DNA of 64,000 nucleotides, from NCBI RefSeq assembly GCF_007752935.1, contig NZ_CP036319.1, forward strand, positions 2,542,001 through 2,606,000, read 5' to 3'. A program made the position numbers and the translations under genes. The DNA is from Crateriforma conspicua (GTDB taxonomy: Bacteria > Planctomycetota > Planctomycetia > Pirellulales > Pirellulaceae). This document shows positions 60,657 through 64,000 of this stretch, piece after piece (within the stretch, counting starts at the first letter, position 1; each line of letters starts with the position of its first letter). Under the pieces are notes generated by a model, which saw only the letters and a list, made by a program, of their open reading frames with translations, searched no databases and was not told the origin of the DNA.

Positions 60657-63470
60657 TTAGGCGTCGACGTCGGTCAAGAAATTTTCGATGATCTGACGAT
60701 TGCGTTCGGTGGTGTCGCCCAAGTAGACGTTTTGGGTGGCGCGACACAGGTCCAGCAAGTTATTGGCTTCACACAACAACTGCATCCAATCGTTTTCTTC
60801 TTCTTGTTCGGGATCCATGATCTCGAACGCGGAAATTCCCGTCGCGGTTTCGGCCGTCTTGACGCGTTCCAGTGATTCCACCGCGCGGGTCTCGATGGAC
60901 TGGGCACAGTGGGCGATCGCGTCGATCTGGTGACTCTTGGCCAGCCCGGAAAGTGTCACCGCCAGTTCTCGCAAACGATTGACGTCACGATGGTCCATTG
61001 CGTCGGCGATCAGTTCGACGTGCATGCCGATCTTCAGTGCGGCTTGCTTGGTCAACCCGTTTTCGTCCAAGCCTTGTCCCAGTTCGCTCGGGTGGATTTT
61101 CTCGATGAAGCGTTCGACCAAGTCCGGATCGAACTGGGTGCCGGAACAACGTCGCAGTTCTTCGACGGCTTCTTCGTGGCTGCGGCCTTTGCGGTACACG
61201 CGATCGCTGACCATGGCGTCATAGCTGTCGGCAATCGTCAAGATGCGTGCACCCAAGGGGATGTCTTTGCCGTGCGGCAGATCATCGTGACGACCCCCAC
61301 CGGCGTAAAAGGCGTGGTGGCTGTGAATGATCTCGGTCAACATCGGCGAATCGAAGGTGCCTTCGATGATGTCCACGCCGATTCGGTCGTGTTCACCCAT
61401 CAATTTCCATTCGGCAGCGGTCAGTTTGCCGGGCTTCAGCAGCACGTGGTCGGGGACACCGATCTTGCCGATATCGTGCAGCAAGCCGGCGACTTCGAAC
61501 ATGTATAACTGTTTCTGGTCGACCAGGCCGCGGGCGGTGCGGACGCACAGGTCGGCAACACGGCAACTGTGTTCAGCAGTCTGGCTGTCGCGATACGACA
61601 ACGCGCCCAGCAATGCCGTGACGGCTTGGAAGGGAACCGCCGGACCGTTGACCGAGGCGGCGGTCGACGGCGCGGCACGTGAATCGTCTGCCTTGGCAGA
61701 TTCTTGTTGTTCCTCGAAGCCCGGTTCATAGGCGACGACACGGTTACGACCGCGTTGTTTGGCGATGTAAAGGCACGCGTCGGCTTGGTTGATCAGTTCT
61801 TGGGGATCGGCCGGGTCGTTGACCAATTCGGACACGCCGATGCTGGCGGTCAGGCGTAGTTCGGCCGGATCATCCAACCGGATTTCCATGATCGCCCGGC
61901 GTGTTTCTTCGGCTTCGTGGATCGCATGCTGCAGATCACAGCCCGGCATGACCACACAAAATTCTTCACCGCCGTATCGACACACCAGGTGGCGTGATTC
62001 ATGGCGGTCACGAATCGTCTTGGACACTTTCCGCAACACTTCGTCGCCGATGTGGTGCCCGTAGTTGTCGTTGACGCTTTTGAAGTGGTCATTGTCGAAC
62101 ATCAGACACGCCAGCGTCGTGCCGTTGGACGTCGCGGTGCTGTACAGCGTTTCAAAGCGTTCGAAGAACGCGCGACGGTTTAGGCAGTTGGTCAGACTGT
62201 CGCGAGTCGCCAGCAATTCCAGTTCGCGGTTCTTGCGTCGAATTTCATCGCGACTGGACCGCAACATCGAAAGCATGCGTTCTTGTTCGGCACGGTGGGC
62301 TTCGATGTGCGTGACGTCGCGCAGGGTCACCAGCGCCCCACGCTTACTGTTGTCGCCGCCGATCGGCGCGGTGTTGACCGAAAAGACGCGGACCTCGCCG
62401 CTGGAGATGCGGTACCGCTGGATCGATGTCGTGATCGATTCACTGGACTGGATACTTCGCAGCCAAGGATGTTGGTCTTCGTTGGAATCGGCATCGTGGA
62501 CCCACGGCAATTCGTCGATCTTTCGGTCACGGACTTCCGACGCGACCGATCCGGTGCACGATAGAAACGCTTGGTTGGCCAAGACGATGTGCCCCTTATC
62601 GTCCAGCAACAACAAGCCTTCGGCCAACGTGTCCAGCGCACCACGAACGCGATCGGGAACGACCTGCGAACCGGTAAACGCGCCCATGATTTTGGCCATC
62701 ACAGTGAAGTAGGCGAACAGCCCCGCGAATCCGACATAAAGCGTCAAAGGGAACAACGATCGTGAGGTCAACGATCCCCACAAGGATGCCTGATCGCCCT
62801 GGAAGGAAAACTCCACGGTTCCCCAGGGCCGACGGTTCAGTGTGATGGGGACTTCGACCGTGTTGGTGTTGACCGCCGCTGATTCGTCGCCGGTGTCCCG
62901 CAGCGACTGACGGATTTCCTCGGGCAGCGACGCCAGCTTGCCCGGCAAACCGATCAAGTCGTCCCACATTTCCGTTGCGGTTTGGCGGATGCGATTCTTC
63001 GCGGTCGACAACAAACCGGAATCCACAGGTTGGTCGGGCGTTGACGCTGCGGGCGACATCATGGACGACATCGATCCCGCCGTTTGGATCGGCAATGATG
63101 AGTCGTCGGTGGTCGAATCTTGTGGGGTGGAATCGTTGCGTCCGGAATCGGCGGCCCAGAATGATTCGTGATAACCGGTGTCCAGACGCAGGATGCCTAG
63201 ATCGCTGCGGACGCCGACGGAAAGCAGTTCAGGGTTACGGTCGACCAGGGTTTTCAGGGTGCCGTCCAGGTCGGACCACTGGCCACGGCGCACCGCCATC
63301 GCCGCGTGAATCGCCACCGATTCACAATACGATTGCTTGGCTTTCGTGCGTTCGTGGTCGACGTCGGGCACGACACCAAACATTTGTGCCGATATCAACA
63401 GCCCGACGCTGACGCACGTTAGCGCAAAAGCGATGCGTAACGCTGCGAAGTACGTCCGAAACAATTTCAA
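60657..63470 (-). CDS. membrane diguanylate cyclase with PAS, GGDEF and degenerate HD-GYP domains
   Basis: The 937-residue protein has N-terminal membrane helix 10-30, a periplasmic sensor region (about 35-235), a second helix (241-262) and a PAS domain (about 275-395). The GGDEF domain (420-580) has an active-type site GGEEF at 500-504 and DNDHFKSVNDNYGHHIGDE. An HD-GYP-like domain (615-770) keeps HDIGKIGVPDH at 665, but the GYP region reads HHAFYAGGGRHDDLP, so phosphodiesterase activity is doubtful. The I-site RxxD is missing. A C-terminal helical region (about 830-937) is unassigned. It probably makes c-di-GMP without product inhibition. The start is TTG at 63470, with AAAGGGAA upstream. 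Confidence 0.93.
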   Translation of the reverse strand: MKLFRTYFAALRIAFALTCVSVGLLISAQMFGVVPDVDHERTKAKQSYCESVAIHAAMAVRRGQWSDLDGTLKTLVDRNPELLSVGVRSDLGILRLDTGYHESFWAADSGRNDSTPQDSTTDDSSLPIQTAGSMSSMMSPAASTPDQPVDSGLLSTAKNRIRQTATEMWDDLIGLPGKLASLPEEIRQSLRDTGDESAAVNTNTVEVPITLNRRPWGTVEFSFQGDQASLWGSLTSRSLFPLTLYVGFAGLFAYFTVMAKIMGAFTGSQVVPDRVRGALDTLAEGLLLLDDKGHIVLANQAFLSCTGSVASEVRDRKIDELPWVHDADSNEDQHPWLRSIQSSESITTSIQRYRISSGEVRVFSVNTAPIGGDNSKRGALVTLRDVTHIEAHRAEQERMLSMLRSSRDEIRRKNRELELLATRDSLTNCLNRRAFFERFETLYSTATSNGTTLACLMFDNDHFKSVNDNYGHHIGDEVLRKVSKTIRDRHESRHLVCRYGGEEFCVVMPGCDLQHAIHEAEETRRAIMEIRLDDPAELRLTASIGVSELVNDPADPQELINQADACLYIAKQRGRNRVVAYEPGFEEQQESAKADDSRAAPSTAASVNGPAVPFQAVTALLGALSYRDSQTAEHSCRVADLCVRTARGLVDQKQLYMFEVAGLLHDIGKIGVPDHVLLKPGKLTAAEWKLMGEHDRIGVDIIEGTFDSPMLTEIIHSHHAFYAGGGRHDDLPHGKDIPLGARILTIADSYDAMVSDRVYRKGRSHEEAVEELRRCSGTQFDPDLVERFIEKIHPSELGQGLDENGLTKQAALKIGMHVELIADAMDHRDVNRLRELAVTLSGLAKSHQIDAIAHCAQSIETRAVESLERVKTAETATGISAFEIMDPEQEEENDWMQLLCEANNLLDLCRATQNVYLGDTTERNRQIIENFLTDVDA

Positions 63471-63496
63471 TTCCCTTTCCCGTGCGATCCGGTTTT

Positions 63497-63524
63497 ACGT
63501 TCGTTCGATGGATCGAACGAACGT
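63497..63524. promoter_or_regulatory. perfect 28-bp palindrome upstream of the GGDEF gene
   Basis: acgttcgttcgat at 63497-63509 is repeated as its exact reverse complement at 63512-63524 with a 2-bp spacer. It ends 27 bp upstream of the start of the c-di-GMP gene on the minus strand. The length and symmetry suit a dimeric regulator binding site. The rest of 63471-63733 has no gene that I can support. Confidence 0.75.
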
Positions 63525-63733
63525 GGTTGCCCCAATTGTTTGCTTTGGCGTCGTCCGGATCAGTGACGCCAATCGTCCATGTAAGTGTTGACCTGTGTTT
63601 GGTAACCGGCGGCGTGGGAACGTCGGACATGGCCGGACAAGCGGATGCGGCGAATCGACCTTGCCGAATATTCCACCTGTGACGGCTGGTCGTCCCGGAC
63701 GCTTGAGTGGCCAAGTCCGTTCCCCGCTGACCG

Positions 63734-64000
63734 CTATTTCAAGATTTCGTCGATGCGGTCCTCGGTTTCGTCCGAACCGGCGCGGTAACCCGACAGCAGC
63801 ACCGACGGGTCGACGACTTTCCACGACGGCATGCCGGCCGCCAAGGTCGCGATCAGCATCCCGCCACGCAGGGTCCACAGGACATAACCCAACGACGCCA
63901 ATCCCAACGTGGTCGCGGCGCCGCCGACAATCACACCACCGGACTGTTCAGTCTGGTTTTCATCCTGCATCTGTTCCCACTGTTGCCAGACGACCGCGTT
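63734..64000 (-). CDS. C-terminal end of a long surface protein running off the right edge
   Basis: The minus-strand frame is open from the right edge to a stop at 63734. The visible 88 residues contain one membrane helix, GLASLGYVLWTLRGGMLIATLAAGM, followed by PSWKVVDPSVLLSGYRAGSDETEDRIDEIL. I remember a very similar final segment (SVGYVIW...RGG..L...LLSSMPAW...DPLPVL) at the end of giant cadherin/tandem-repeat proteins of Rhodopirellula and relatives, so this is probably the 3' end of such a gene. The recall is unverified. The rest lies outside the window. Confidence 0.6.
   Translation of the reverse strand, partial: NAVVWQQWEQMQDENQTEQSGGVIVGGAATTLGLASLGYVLWTLRGGMLIATLAAGMPSWKVVDPSVLLSGYRAGSDETEDRIDEILK

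Noticed and set aside
1-64000. CRISPR array, prophage, insertion sequence or tRNA genes
   Set aside because: No regularly spaced repeats, no transposase, integrase or phage structural protein, and no tRNA-like cloverleaf was noticed. A tRNAscan or Infernal run would be needed to exclude small RNAs.

Overview
The window is chromosomal DNA of a planctomycete, most likely a member of the Pirellulaceae (the Rhodopirellula group). The evidence is a set of clade-typical genes: two S1 sulfatases; a PSCyt1-DUF1549-DUF1553 protein translationally coupled to a DUF1501 protein; an SLA1-homology-domain (SHD1) protein; an ECF sigma factor beside a YfbK-like vWA protein; and, at the right edge, the C-terminus of what looks like a giant surface protein. 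GC content is fairly high, genes are often spaced rather than packed, several starts are TTG, and small palindromic repeats are scattered between genes. I see no rRNA, tRNA, CRISPR, transposase, integrase or phage gene.

Layout. 0-13 kb: DJ-1/PfpI protein, exported O-methyltransferase with a strong terminator, DinB-like protein, two sulfatases, a planctomycete hypothetical, a membrane protein, an App1-like phosphatase, an alpha/beta hydrolase and an exported DUF11 repeat protein. 13-17.4 kb: SnoaL-like protein, then DUF58, BatA-type vWA protein and a CheR-like methyltransferase. 17.3-22.3 kb: amino-acid block with proC on the minus strand diverging from argB, an ArgD-like protein without its catalytic lysine, argF, and then rph. 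22.3-25.8 kb: a three-gene module of coiled-coil and DUF6384-like proteins of unknown function. 26.2-31.9 kb: a zinc-ribbon membrane protein, then an overlapping set of ArsB/NhaD-type permease, double UspA protein and ABC ATPase. 32-36.4 kb: the cytochrome/DUF1501 pair and a sugar epimerase. 36.4-38.2 kb: deoC and pheA. 38.5-43.4 kb: dnaK and clpB behind a near-perfect sigma-54 promoter. 43.8-47 kb: a vWA/anti-sigma fusion with its ECF sigma factor. 47.2-50.5 kb: manC, then a zinc metallopeptidase and an ATP-grasp ligase as a pair. 50.7-57.9 kb: SHD1/beta-propeller protein, and a rbsB-rbsA-rbsC-type sugar ABC operon followed by a hypothetical membrane-anchored protein. 58-64 kb: exported metallopeptidase, an iron-type binding lipoprotein, a GGDEF/degenerate HD-GYP protein behind a perfect 28-bp palindrome, and a partial gene.

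Most genes are housekeeping or lineage-typical. The items most worth following up are the lysine-less ArgD homologue inside the arginine operon, the sigma-54 promoter of the chaperone genes, the coiled-coil/DUF6384 module, the metallopeptidase/ATP-grasp pair, and three families of short palindromic repeats that mostly lie in convergent intergenic gaps. All function calls come from reading the sequence and from memory of protein families. No database search was run.
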